64,000 nucleotides of DNA from Nymphaea colorata (lineage: Eukaryota; Streptophyta; Magnoliopsida; Nymphaeales; Nymphaeaceae): contig NC_045139.1 in NCBI RefSeq assembly GCF_008831285.2, positions 22,364,412-22,428,411 on the forward strand. Direction: 5' to 3'. Below, in pieces: positions 20,914 through 33,780 of this stretch (the stretch's first letter is position 1; each line of letters starts with the position of its first letter). The position numbers and the translations under genes were made by a program. Below the pieces are notes generated by a model. It had not been told where the DNA came from. It did not search any database and saw nothing but the letters and a program-made list of their open reading frames with translations.

Positions 20914-22329
20914 AATACAAAAGAAAACATGGATTCACCAATGTGTGGGAAAGTGACCATCAGTGAAAGTCCATTTTGCCAATGTTTAGGAGTTTATATC
21001 CATAAAGATTGACTTTCACCGACATCCAACTGAAGACGTCGATGAACATTATCCTTCATCCACGAGTGTGAGATACATGTCTTTGAAAATTAGTCTTTAC
21101 CAATGGGCGGGAAATGGATGTCAGTAAAAATATAGTTTTTCACTGACATGTACTATTCCTCACATCAGTGTAAGTGCTTTTCAGAGAAACATTATCGACG
21201 TCTAGTTTGAGCATTGGCATAAGTTGCCATTTCATTGACGCCTTATTTTTGAACGTTAGTAATAATGGTTTTGCAACATCCTCTACGTGTCAGTGAAAGT
21301 TTTTCCAATACTTTTACTGATGTTTCTTACATGTTGGTAAAAGCTTCTTTGACTTTTTATATCCACCCGATCCCATCTTTTCCTTTCTTGTTCTTCCCTC
21401 TTTTCCTTTTTCCTCCCTCTTCCCACTGGCAATTACCACACATTTTTGGTGATTACCATGGGTTTTCATTGATTTTTGGTGTCCAAACATTACAAAGGTA
21501 GGTTCCTCCATCTTCAAGTTTAGTTTTTATCCATTTGTAAGTGATTTTAGTGTATAATATTGTTTTAGGCTATGTAAATGAAATTTTTCTATGAAATTCA
21601 CCATTTTTCAATCAGATTTGGCTTTGAAACTTTTTAATAACCTTTGTGGAGTTTAGTACTATCAATTTGATATATTAACTCCATGAAATATCTGCACATG
21701 CACAACACTCTCATTTTTTTCTTTAATTTTTTATCTTCCCTAGCCTTTTATCCACCTACTAGGTGTTCGATGAATCATTTGAACAACTTATGACTTGGAA
21801 TCGCTTCGGACCACTTTAACTATAGCTTCATTTAGATATCATATAGCATGTTTCATCATTAGATGGTGCAATGGACCAATTGTTAATGATCTTTGAGTTA
21901 GGAATAACATGATGTTTGTGTTGTATATATATTCAAGGCACTATTTTATGACATTCATTGAAAAACGTAGGATTATGAAAAAAGAATGATTAGGTACTTG
22001 ATAAAAAGATTGCATGACAAGCTATCAAACGAGTTTTAATTGCATGAATCAGAAAGCAAATCGTTAAAATATAGCATTCACAATATAATAGGTTGATCAT
22101 ATTGAATTTGCTTGTACAGACCCATTATAGAATGGATAATTGAAATTAGATTATGAAAAGAAGAGACAGTTTTAAATATGTAATTGGTGTGAAACAATTT
22201 GTAACTTTTCTATCACACATAATGCAAATAGTGAATGAAATATGGGATGCAATAGTGTCCTTATAGCTAAAGATGTTTTTGAACATATCATCTATAATGG
22301 ATTTATATAAACACATGTTTATTGGAAAT

Positions 22330-23760
22330 ATCATGGTGAGATAAGAATGTCACAAGAATCTGCTTCGAAAACAGTTGTCAAAAACATTCATGGTTTATTG
22401 TTGGACATGTGCCATGTACAACCAGATGCATTGTCTTTTCAAAGAACAAGTAATACTAAAGATGGTCAAAACAACGATGACTATGAAAGATTGATTAAAC
22501 AAGTCGAACATCCTTTATATTCAGAGTGCAACAGATTTACAAAGAAGAGTTTTTTAATACAGTTGGGTGGACTAGCAAAAACTTTAGTTTGTTGCTTGAG
22601 TTATTAATAGATGCATTTCTTATGAGGCTAGAGCTGCCAAAGATAGTTTATGAAGCAAAAAAAAAAATGAGAGTTGGGGTTTGATTGCTAAAAAATTGAT
22701 ATGTGTCTTAATAATTATATGTTATTTAGGAATGAAAAAACAATAAAAGATACATAAGCATCAAAGGACACAAATGAAGACTCTATGAATTTTTTTCATA
22801 CTACATGATTGAAGAGAATGTTCGCAATGACTAAGCAAAACATATGTCATGGCATAGTGACCAATGTGTGAAGAATGAAGTCCTAAGATATCCAATAGAT
22901 GGTGCAATATAGAAGAATTTTATGAGATTCGCCCATCATTTGCATTAGAAGATTGAAATGTAAGCTTGAGTTCAACTAGTGATGGCTTCAATCCATTTAA
23001 AAATTTGAGTTCAACCTACAACATATGACCTATTTTGTTGGTGGCATACAATTGGTCACATTGAATATGCCTAAAATAACCCTATATGTTGTTATCATTA
23101 ATCATCTCAAGACCAAAAGTCCCAAACACAACTAGCATGAATGTCTACCTACAACCATTGGTTGATGAATTGAATCTGTTATGGGCTAAAGGAGTATGTG
23201 TATTTGACTTTCATATATGATAATATTTTTAAATGCTTGCAATTTTATTGTAGACCATACCTGACTTTTTGATATATGCATGCATATCGGGTTGGAGTAC
23301 AAAGGGTAAACTAGCTTGTCCCGTTTGTAATAAAGATACATGTAGTTGTAGATTAAAACATAATAAGAAGATGTGTTATATGGGTCATTCTCATTTGGCT
23401 ACCTTGGACTCAAAGATATAAAAAAACAAACAAACACATTTTTTTACAGTAAAGTAGAATTGAGATCAACAAATGATTGTAGGGTTGGAATGGTTGCACG
23501 ATATGATGTTCAACACAAATATAGTGAAATGACTTAGATATAATTGAAAAAAAAAATGGTATTTTGTTCATTTTGCCATATTTGGAGCATAACATACTAT
23601 GTCTCAATTTTGATGTTATGCACATGGAAGAGAACATCTATGACAACATCATTGGTACATTATTAAATATATGAAGCAAATCAAAAAATCATTTGAATGC
23701 TAAAATTGACTTGAAGGAAACTAACATAAGGGGGTCACTTCATGCAAACAACATCCAAAT
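22330..23760 (+). pseudogene. Tnp2-like CACTA transposase relic
   Basis: Pieces in shifting frames match the family in order: a YHGE-containing start, then CHVQPDAL (22347-22607 frame), then LLELLIDAFL and LPKIVYEAKKKM. Next come LSSDGFNPFKNLSSTY and LVDELNLLWAKGVCVFDF (about 22960-23210), GWSTKGKLACPVCNKDTCS with a CxxC pair and KKMCYMGHSH (about 23290-23400), and a degraded HIEKNICDNIIGTLLN-type block near 23610-23670. Stops and frameshifts occur throughout. This transposase would cut the element's own ends if intact. Confidence 0.82.
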
Positions 23761-24077
23761 TCAGATAGGTTGATAATATGAACAGGACTGAAAAAGATAT
23801 CTTTTGTCACATGTTGAAGAATTTAATAGTTTCAGATGATTATTCAAGCACCAGATACAGTAAAGTAGTTGTGAAAAGACACAACATTTATAATATGAAT
23901 AGTCATGATCATTACGTACTCCTACGATAATTTTTTTTTTTTTTTGGCTTTAGGGAGATCTCTATCTAAGAAAGTTAGCCTCGTGTTGATGAAAATATTA
24001 TGAGCTTCAGCAAATTGTATAAAGGCCATAACAGTTGTTGAGTTACAAGAATTAGAATAGCAAATTACACTACTACT

Positions 24078-24420
24078 TTGTTAATTAGAAATGATACTTT
24101 CATCAAGTTTTTTCAATGTAATGGTACATTTGACAATTTATTTAGCAATGTGGTTCGATTGGGTGGACCAATGCAATACTGTTGTATGTGTCCTATGGAA
24201 ATGTACATTATTTATTTTACTTTCTGTTTGAAACAAGTTGTAAACAATATTACTTGCCTTCACACTATTACATTATGCTTGTGCCAAGTACTTATTTATG
24301 TTGAAGAGGTATGTATGTAATAAAAGTCAACCAAAAAAGTCAAATGCAATGGAATACTTGGCAGATGAATGTATAACATTCTGTTTAACATATTTCTAAG
24401 ATATGGAATTAAGAATGAAT
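24078..24420 (+). pseudogene. DUF4218-like CACTA relic
   Basis: RLGGPMQYCCMCPMEMY corresponds to the G-P-V-x-Y-R-W-M-Y-P-x-E-R-Y block of DUF4218. After a frame shift, YLADECITFC follows. Both are hallmark blocks of the C-terminal part of CACTA transposase genes. Confidence 0.75.
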
Positions 24421-24899
24421 AAACCTGAAAGGAATGCCAAAGACATTATTGTTTATCCAAAAGATGAATCCAATGTGAAGAGAGTGAGGCATTCATCAGG
24501 CGCATTAGAGTTGGTAAACATGGACACCTTAACTCACCATCAAGTGCATGTACATACTATTAAATTGTAAAGCTGTTCTACCATATATTGTAAGAATATC
24601 ATGAACTTCACTTATATATAATACGTTGTTCATAAAATATATATTGATGTTATGACATGAACTTTTTGTGTTATAGGTAACACTTGAGGTTGTAACAATG
24701 AGTGAATAATCCCAATGACGCACAGTGCCTCCAAAAAACAAAGTTTCTAGATTAGGTTGAAAAACATGTATAGTTTATACATATTTACATATCCCCTTGT
24801 TGTTTACATTATTTATGACATTTATCTATGTATATGTACTGTTACAAATTAGAAAAAAATGTGATCAAGTAAATCAATGTATACCAGAAGATATTGTTT

Positions 24900-25551
24900 G
24901 GTTGAATTAATTCCCAAATGGTAATGAATTCAGATGTAAATGGTTCATATCAAATGGATTCAAATTTCATACAAGGGATAATGATACATTCATGAAATAC
25001 CAGAATAGTGGTCTTCTTGTAATGCACATACTCCTGATGTCGGTAGAGTTGAATACTATAGATAGATACATCACTGATATCATGAAGGTTGGTACTATCA
25101 AAGATTAAAGTATGTTATATTCAAATGCAAATGATATGAGGTCTTAATTTCATGTGAGAGAGGCAACTAAGTTGATGAATTTTGGTTCACATGTGTTAAC
25201 ATCAACTATAGATCTATGAAGGACAAACCATTTATTTGAGCATCCCAATGTCAACAAATTTTTTATGTGGAGGATTCAATAGACAACAATTGGCATGTTG
25301 TCGTTAAAACAAAACCAAAAGACTTGTACACCAGATTGAGACATATACTAGAATGTGATATAGATGTACAAAGCAGGCCAAGTAGTCAAGCTAACAACAT
25401 CGATGAAGATATTGATTGGGTTAGGGATGATCAACATATAATATTAGTTAATAACTGGTATGGTTATATCTATTTCTATCCTTGCATTGTACAAAAATCA
25501 ATTTTATTATTTCATTATGTATATTTCTTCATTTGTTGTTATTTTATTTGA
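24900..25551 (+). pseudogene. DUF4216-like CACTA relic
   Basis: Relic blocks include VEYYR.ITDI near 25045-25085, VIFKCK near 25105, TCVNINYRSMKDKPFI and ASQCQQIFYVEDSIDNNWHV (about 25195-25300), followed by VVVKTKPKDLY. The 25267-25551 frame is the longest intact part. This domain accompanies Tnp2 in plant CACTA elements. Confidence 0.75.
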
Positions 25552-26710
25552 ATAGTTGAAACTAATACATTCATGTGTGTTTATGTTATAGATGGCGAGT
25601 ACATATAGGAGAAATGTTATTCTTTCAACATATGAGACTGACTCATAGACGAAGGAAGAATACAAAAGCATGAAGACCGAAAATGCGGGTAGTAAAGAGC
25701 AAACAAATGATGCACATCCTTTTAGTAATTAATATGAATATATTCTTAGGTGTCTAGTCTATCAACATATTGTTGTTAATATGTATTAACCTTATCTAAT
25801 TTATTTGTAGACCCTCCAAGTATAAATACACGTGGGATCACTCGTGCATTAGCTACAACCAATTTAAGAAGAAAATGCATTACTGAAAGATAAAGTTTTC
25901 ATGCTTGAGTCCCCAATGCTGCAAGCTCAAGAATTTCAAAAAAAGGTCACTCAGTTTATGACACAACAACTTAGCAATTTCAGTTACATAAAGTTTAATT
26001 TTATGTAATGGGTTCCATTTGTTAAACTTCATTCATGATCGTTTTAACTTGTTTTCTTAATGTTCATTGTAGGGATTCCGGCACCACCAAACTTTGCACA
26101 CTTTCCAACTTAGCAATGACATTTAGGTTATAGAACCTTGGATATTTACATAACTTCGAACTTTCGTTATTCAATTGTGGTATAATACAAGTTCTTATAT
26201 ATATTTGTTTAGTCATGAACATGTAACTACTTGGATGGATTTATTTAAGCAGACCTATATTTGCATATGTATTTTTGATTTTTGGAACTAACTTCGATTG
26301 TAGATTAAAAAAATTAACAAATCTTTACCAACACATGGAAGTGCATCGATAAAAAATACTTCCGATGTTTGGTTGATTGTTGGTCAAAGTATTACTGATG
26401 TCCACGAGCGTGTCAATAAAAACTTTTACCAACGTTCATTAGTGTCGATAAATTTTTTTTACCGATGTCCTAATGAATGTTGGTAAAAATTATTGCCGAT
26501 GTCCGCAGACATCAATCATAGTTTATTTAACTACGTTTCCAATGTGTTGATGAAGATATGTACATCAACACATGCCATGGAAATGTTGGTGACAATTTTC
26601 ATTAAGATTCTCTTCACTGATTACCGATCTAAACATCGTAAAAGTTTTACCGATTTCTTTTACCAGCATTTTTCGGTCGGCGGTAAAATGCCATTTTATA
26701 TTTTATATAT

Positions 26711-28893
26711 ATAAGCTGACTATCTTTAGGGCCATAACATTGTTTTTCATTTTGAGTTGCTAAAAACCATCGTAAAAGATGCATTTGTGACAGCCGGTTG
26801 CTTGACCATGGTTTTGAGTGATTCAATGCACATTTCATGATTATTTTTAGCAAAACGAAATTAACAAATAACCTAGTGTTCACTATTATTGCCTGGATTC
26901 TCGAAGGAAATATAGTGGCATTAGGCACCAAATAGTGTAGAGAAAGTTCAATGAAGTAACACCCTCAAGTGACACTTAATAGACCTCATCAAATTACTCA
27001 TGTATGTCAATGATGGGATCACAAGCATATCCAAAAATACATTAATTATGAAAAGGATACATTACTCCAAGCATTCCAATCACTTCAATGAGGACTTTCA
27101 TTTTAACATAGAACTCCTACAATTGAGAAAAGTTTATGTAATGTGATCACTAATTTGAATATCAACATATGATATTGAAAAACACTGGCTTAGCCCTAGC
27201 TGCTCATGGTGTTTTTAGTTCTCTTTTTGCCATTTTAGTATTATGAGGAATTTGTTCAGCAAGAGCAAACCCATTCCTCTTAAGTAGTAGGCACGATTCA
27301 GCAACTATGCTACTGGCAATAATCAATCTTAGGCATTCTTTCCTGGTGGTTGATGGAGATCTTCAAACATCAAATTGAACATCTTAAACCGGTATCAACA
27401 ACATTTAGACACATAAATCAAGTGAAAAAGGATAGCTGTGAGAAGCATAGAAGCAGCTAGGAGATTATTTTCTTGAACTGCCCATTTGACCTCCCTTTCA
27501 CCATCGACCATGTAACTCCACTCCCCTTTCCCCATTTCATCCTCTTCCACCACCTCAATAGATGAAGCCAAACATTGGACATGGTCTGTATAGCATATAT
27601 AGAACATGCTAATAGTTAATAAAAACAAGTCCACCAAATGGTATGCATAACAAACTATGTAATATATGAGGCACGATTGATATTTGAGATGCCATTATTA
27701 AATTCCTGCATGTGAACAGGTTGGAACTAGCACTTTGAGTCATCTTGCATTGGGTCTATATAATTTTCCATATTTATTGATTGACTACCAATGAATTGCG
27801 TGTTGACACCAAACCCCTAGCATTTTAAGGTTTCATCATGCTGATATAACAGAAAAGAGAGACAAAGTGAGCAATGCAACTGTTGACCCCTAGTTGAATT
27901 TGACCTATAGTTTACCATTATGGAGAAGTCATTTATTGGGGTTAAAATTTATGCAATGTTAATGAATATAAAAAAAAATATAGGTACCACCATAACATAA
28001 ACAAGTTGTTCTCACTAATATAAATAAGAAGATCATAGTTCTCTATAATTACCTTCTCATCATGGTGAAACAATAAATGAAGAAATTAAGGACTTTGCGA
28101 GTAGTAATTGAATGGCTATGATGATGGCATTCTCTTTACAAACTACATATTACAAGTCAAAGATTAAATAGATTTTTTTAGTATTTTAAGCACATGTAGA
28201 TAATGTCATATGACAGTAAGGTACAAAATGAAGTAACACTTGAAAAGAACCATAAACTGATAGCAGTCTAAGTGATTTATATAACATATGTCAAATATAA
28301 ACAAAATGTGATGTAAACAGGTAGTAGATGAGCTAAAATCATAATAAATGATGAAAGGAAGTCATGCACAAACTTGGAAGGCTGAATTTGATGCTCATTG
28401 TCAACTTCACAATTGTTAGATTGTCCTCTATGTCTATGCCAGTACAACAGTCCTTACACAATGGCACATGCCTTATGTTTTCTCAGTCATACCTTGTTAG
28501 GTGCTTGGTCATCATCCTAGAGAGGACTTCATTTGGGATTCACAAGGGCTTTGTTATGCTATATAGTGAAAAATGAGGTATTAGGCACATTTCAATGTAC
28601 ATATTCTTTTAATCTTTAGTGTCTATATATCTACCATAAATTATTTATTAGAAAGATAAAAGTGAATAAATTCAAGAGGGGAAAAAACTAAGTAAATGCA
28701 ACAGAGGGAAAAAACCATGACCAAAGTTCGTGTGACTACCATGAGAGTGAACAAAAAGTGCATAATTAGATATCGCAATTAGAAAATAGTAGCATGCTAC
28801 CACAAAAAAAGGACATTCAAGGGAATTTCCACCCTCATATCTTTCTCCAAAGAAACTCAATATTCATATTTCTCAGCCAATATGAAATAGTAA
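26711..28893. other. Unassigned AT-rich stretch
   Basis: There is no gene or repeat boundary that I can support. The minus frame 27395-27637 has one hydrophobic segment but no recognisable domain. The frame 28364-28576 (+) is similarly anonymous. Confidence 0.4.
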
Positions 28894-29290
28894 TGTTAGC
28901 ACCCCAAATTTTTCAACTCCAAAATTGAAGCAATGTCAAAATTTTACAAAAGAATTGTGTAAAATGCTATTGTAAAGCCAATTTTCAATCTAAAGAACAA
29001 TTTAGATTCAAATCATGAATTTAACTCGTGACACGAATCTCAATACAAGATTACGAGTCAAAACTATGTCTACATTAGGATTTGACATCCAAATCCAATT
29101 ACAAATGTCATTTGATATTCAAATTCAATTACAAATATCATTTGAAATTCAAATCCAATTGCAACATTCAAATTTGGATTTAAATTCGAGAATTGGATCT
29201 AATTCAGTCTAAAATGCTACATGGGACACACAGTGGGCCCCACCTAGCCCGTGTGATCAAGAGCCCCCTAGGGGTCATGCACCTCCATTT

Positions 29291-29345
<55 letters not shown>

Positions 29346-32030
29346 TCTCAATTAAATGAAAAAAAATCATTTTCAAGAAAAAATATTTGTCCAAGCCCCC
29401 TTCCCCTTTCTCCCATTTTCTTCTTCATTTTCCTCTATTCTCTCCATTGATTTTGCTAAGTTAGGGTGCTTAAGTGAACTCTTATTTAGGATTTTCGTAG
29501 TGAGAAGCTCTCTTTCCCACTGTAAATTCCAGCAAGCAAGCTATTCTTCTTCTAGGTTTGCTAAGCTCGAACCTAAGCTTGGATTCTTGCTTAGGATTGC
29601 TCGATTTAGAAAGCAAGTGAAGAAAAAGATCAGACATCAAGACCGACTGACTGCAAGGTAGGTGATTTTAACTCATTTATCATCTACTTTAGCTTCTTGT
29701 TGATTCATTTTAATTTTAAAAAATTTGTGGGAGGGGTTTATTTTCATTTATTTTATAGCTGGGAATGATGTCCAGCTAGGAGAAACCTACGATTAAGTGT
29801 ACATGTTAATGCATAATGCAGCATGAATCGGTTTTTCTAAAAAGATGAACCTATGAATCAAATTTTGAAAAGGACCCCATGGCCATGTTCATTTCAAAAC
29901 AACTAGCCTAAAACCCATTTTGAACTACCCACCATGAGAGAATCTCATGGTGAGAGAGTGATTTTGTTGCAATATATATGACGAAAAAACCTATTAAGGA
30001 TGGATGCATTCTCATGAATGTAATCCACCTTTACATGGCGAAACTAAGGATGGACTAGCTTGAGCATTCATTCATCTCTTTTTATTTAAAATTATTTTAT
30101 TTCATACTTTTTCAATTGATCAAGGGTAGTAGGAGAGATTTGAAACAAGTTTTCAATCTTCCTACATAAAAGAACCCAACCATGAATCATCATGATTCGT
30201 GAGTTATGTGGTCCATTGGTAAAATTTCATTTTGAAGAGTAAGGTATGTATATGTATATATTGTTGTATATATATATATATACATGTGCAATCTCTTGTT
30301 AAAAATCATTTTCCTCTCTTAAAATCAGGTTGGAACACGTTTCCAAACTGGTTTTTAAGAAAATGGATCATTTTTTTTATTTTCATAGTACAAAGCTATG
30401 AGATCACTTTCATTTTATCTTAAAATTTGTTTAATTTCAACAATCTATATGTAATGTGTATGTAAGTTGTTGAAATCAGACCATGTTTTATTGGAATTAG
30501 CTTAAGAATTTCAAATTTTATATATTTGAGATGCAAATTTTCACCCACAAAGTGGCTAAGTTTTGAAGAACAATAAAAAAGTTCTAGCCCTACTTAATCG
30601 GCTCTCTAGAAGCCTTTTGGAAATTTTTTATTTCATTCACCAATTTTCAAATTTACATCTGATTGATTGAGTCTCAAGAACAATGTAAGATCACATTTCA
30701 AAAACCTAATCTTTGTATCCCTTAAAAAACAAGATTAAAAGTGTTTTAATAGTCCAAGAAATGAATTGATCTTCTTGGATAAGAATCGGAAATTTTGCTT
30801 GATTTTGGGGTGAAAGAAAGGTTCTTAGAACTCCATGACATGAATGAGAACATATGGTACATGATTTTTGCCAACTTGGATGTTTAGTTCATATAGAGTA
30901 AAACTGAATTTCATCATTTTCCAAGAATCAAACACTCTTAGAATCAATATTTTAATTTTAATCCATTTAAATCAGAATAAAATCTGATTTTTATGAACAT
31001 TTTGAGGAAAATCTCCACGTTTCCTCTATATTTTAAAGTTTGATTTCATTCTCATTTGCCTAATTCTTAATTGTGTTGAGTTTCTCATCTATGACTCAAG
31101 CTTGTGGACTGCATCTCTAATTCATGTGCTTAATAAATAATGAGCACATTTAGAGAAAGTCCTACATTTTAATCAAAATCAATCTTCATGCATAGAGTGT
31201 ATGACGTGTGATTGCAATGAATGAATTTTGAGAGATTATGAGAGAGTAAAGAATGTATGTTTCATATGAAAATCTTGAGAGATTATGAGAGAGAGAGAAA
31301 TGAATGTTTCATATAGTTTTTCTTCTCATTTCATGCATTGATTTTCACCCAAAGTCAATAACACCACATGCACATTCTCAAGAAGTTAAGTGATTCAAAT
31401 TTGAGTTGTAAAAAGTGACCAAGTCATATTGTAACAAGAATTTATAAACTTCACTTAACTTCCAAAGAAAACATAAGCAATGTATTCATAATCTTGGCCA
31501 AAATATGTTTAGAAAACAACACGTTTTCTAACAATTTGGAATCTATGTTTCTTCATCACAAGTTTTTAAATATCTTAGACCCAATCACATGATTTGGCTC
31601 AATTTTGATCATAAGATGGTCACAATTTCAACTCATGAATCATCTTGAGTTCACAACAAAGAACTCAATTTTAATTTTCAAAATCCCCAAGAATTGTGGA
31701 TTTCAAATCAAATAGCACCAAAACAAAGGTTTTTAAATCAACTTGAAAACCCTCCAATCTTCAAATTCATTTTCAAAACAAGTTCAAATCACATATTCAA
31801 AATGAATTTTGGTTCTTGAATCCAAAACTTCAATGCATAAGCATATAGGATTTGCATCAATAACTCGTACATGATCCAAATGATCTTTAGTCCTTGGTCC
31901 AATTACCCTTGTTAAAGGCGCAAGAACAGTTGGACCTCATACCAATGGGCAGGACCCCTTTCTCTTAAAACATTTTTCCTCAAAACTTCAATTTTGAAAG
32001 AATTTTGCTGATTCACATTTCGACACCCTT
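28894..32030 (+). repeat. Long LTR-like repeat, plus-oriented copy
   Basis: It begins TGTTAGCACCCC (LTR-like start) and contains short direct repeats around ATTCAAATYCAATTGCAA (29080-29180), a TA microsatellite, and a pyrimidine-rich, exon-like leader at 29400-29660. Two blocks are clearly shared with the inverted copy to the right: 29729-29780 (around AGCTGGGAATGATGTCCAG) and 31896-31957 (around GTTAAAGG and AACAGTTGGACCT). The right end is placed near ATTCACATTTCGACA by analogy only. No retrotransposon coding domain is present, so it may be a solo or truncated long LTR. Confidence 0.55.
29294..29342. repeat. (TA)n microsatellite
   Basis: An uninterrupted TA run of about 49 bases within the LTR-like repeat. 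It creates a spurious YIYIYI frame. Confidence 0.95.
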
Positions 32031-33780
32031 TGAGAAGAGGGTAGGGTTTGAACAAGTAGCTATGTTGTAGTCTTATAGAACCATTTTATATCTAAATATT
32101 TTTCATCTAGTTGGAGAATAGAACTATATAAGAAAAATAGTGGTGAATCTCCCCTCAATAAAAGCTTTCTTTTGTATATAAAATTTAAAAAATACTATGA
32201 TAATGACATGCATAAAAAAAAAGGATGCCCATGAAATTCACGCTTAAAAGCTCCCTAAGACCTTAATCAGATCCAAAAGAGAAGTCACTTTAAACCAATT
32301 CTAGGTTTAAAACTGATTCAACATAATTTCATACTCTGGAACAACAATGATCAATTTTTGAATTATGACCAGATTCTTATCCAATGACATGACAAAAAAA
32401 AAATCCATTATGCAGTTAATTAAGCACGAAAAATACAAAGAAATATACCTAGCAATAAGTGAGAAGATCAAGGTATCATTGTATGATGTGGACTACAACT
32501 AACCAAAATGACCGTGAAGTCTATGATGTATCAGCTTTCTAAAGGGCAATTATGCAGCTCAAAATGCCTTGGTAGAAGCTAAACTTTAGAGAAGTCATTT
32601 AGGAAGATCCATAAATGCAGAAATAAATGTGTTCGACAGAGGATGTCGTTTATATGAGAGAAGAATATTGATGTTGTAACTAGATGCAGATATAACCTCA
32701 ACAGAAAGTATCATAATCTCTATGATGGGAAGCATAACTGGTGAAGTCTGATTTTCAACATACAAGTCAATAAAGGGTCTAGATCATCTCCATTTGACAC
32801 CATATACAAACTTCTATAGTTCTTGTATACTTGTTCTTGCATTCCATGAACATTCAACAAACATATTTGCTCACAAATTCTTTTTTCTAAAGCAATGATA
32901 ACATTAAAAATAACTGCCCCAAAAGGAGTCTCTCATGGCCCACAATTTAATGGACCTTGTCTCAACTGTTTTTAACTGTTACTGATTGGACTTCCTGTCC
33001 CTTTGGTCTAGAAACAACATGGGTTATGTAGGTAACACAACAGCACCCTAGTTAGCTAAGCAGCTAAATAAATGGGAATAGAACAACTGTGCAACATATA
33101 GTAGTTTGCATAAGAACATAAATTTAATGGTTGATAGCTAGCATCTATAGTATTTTGAAAATGTTTGCACTAATTCTTGGCTTAATATCAGCATTTGAAG
33201 ATATCATATGATAAAATTGGTGGCAAATTTCAACTAATAATATTTGTGAAGTTTTTTGCAATTGCTACATCATAGAATTAGAAAGAAAACCTCAAACATG
33301 AAACTTTAGAGAGCAACTATGGTTGTTTACTTGCTTTTATTGCAAGATGTAGGAGCAAAATAAGAGATAAAATTTAGTGGGTTGTTTTTCATATGGAAAA
33401 CAAAGAGAGCCATGGCCACCTTCCATGTTGCATTGGTTAATTGAAATTGACAACCCTCCTAAACTACATTACAAATGCTTTAAGGCTAATAATGTCAAAA
33501 CTAGTAGGCTATAAAGGAAAGGTGCATAGCAACATTCTGTTGTAAAGTCACTATTGGAGTTGCAAAACATTTGGAAGTTTAAAAATTGTAAAAGACCTCC
33601 AGATCAAAGAAACATCAAATTTAATCATGCATACTAAAAAGTCATATATGTCATATTAAAGCTTGCCCTTATAAAAAGCACTTCAAAAACTAGAGTTGAA
33701 CAATTCTAGAACCTATGCCCTCTATCATGGGCAACATGCGAGACTATCATGCACTGCTTCTGTGCATAAGAACAGGGATG
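32031..33780. other. Unassigned spacer between inverted LTR-like copies
   Basis: AT-rich, with no open frame longer than 60 codons and no recognisable domain or RNA gene. Confidence 0.4.

Larger units (their letters stand above)
20911..26710 (+). mobile_element. Decayed CACTA (En/Spm) transposon
   Basis: A Tnp2 transposase relic plus DUF4218-like and DUF4216-like relics lie in the usual order on the plus strand. They are flanked on both sides by the subterminal motif clusters typical of CACTA elements: CCGACATC/GACGTC and TTTCACTGA variants at 20935-21350, and ACCGATGTC/CCAACGTT variants at 26330-26690. A degenerate left tip (ACAATACAAAAGAAAAC, compare the usual CACTACAAGAAAA) sits near 20911-20927. 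No intact terminal inverted repeats or 3-bp duplication could be confirmed. Both outer boundaries are approximate. Confidence 0.8.

Noticed and set aside
29015-29212. Frame with repeated FDIQIQLQ units
   Set aside because: Low-complexity translation of short direct repeats in the LTR-like sequence; no protein evidence.
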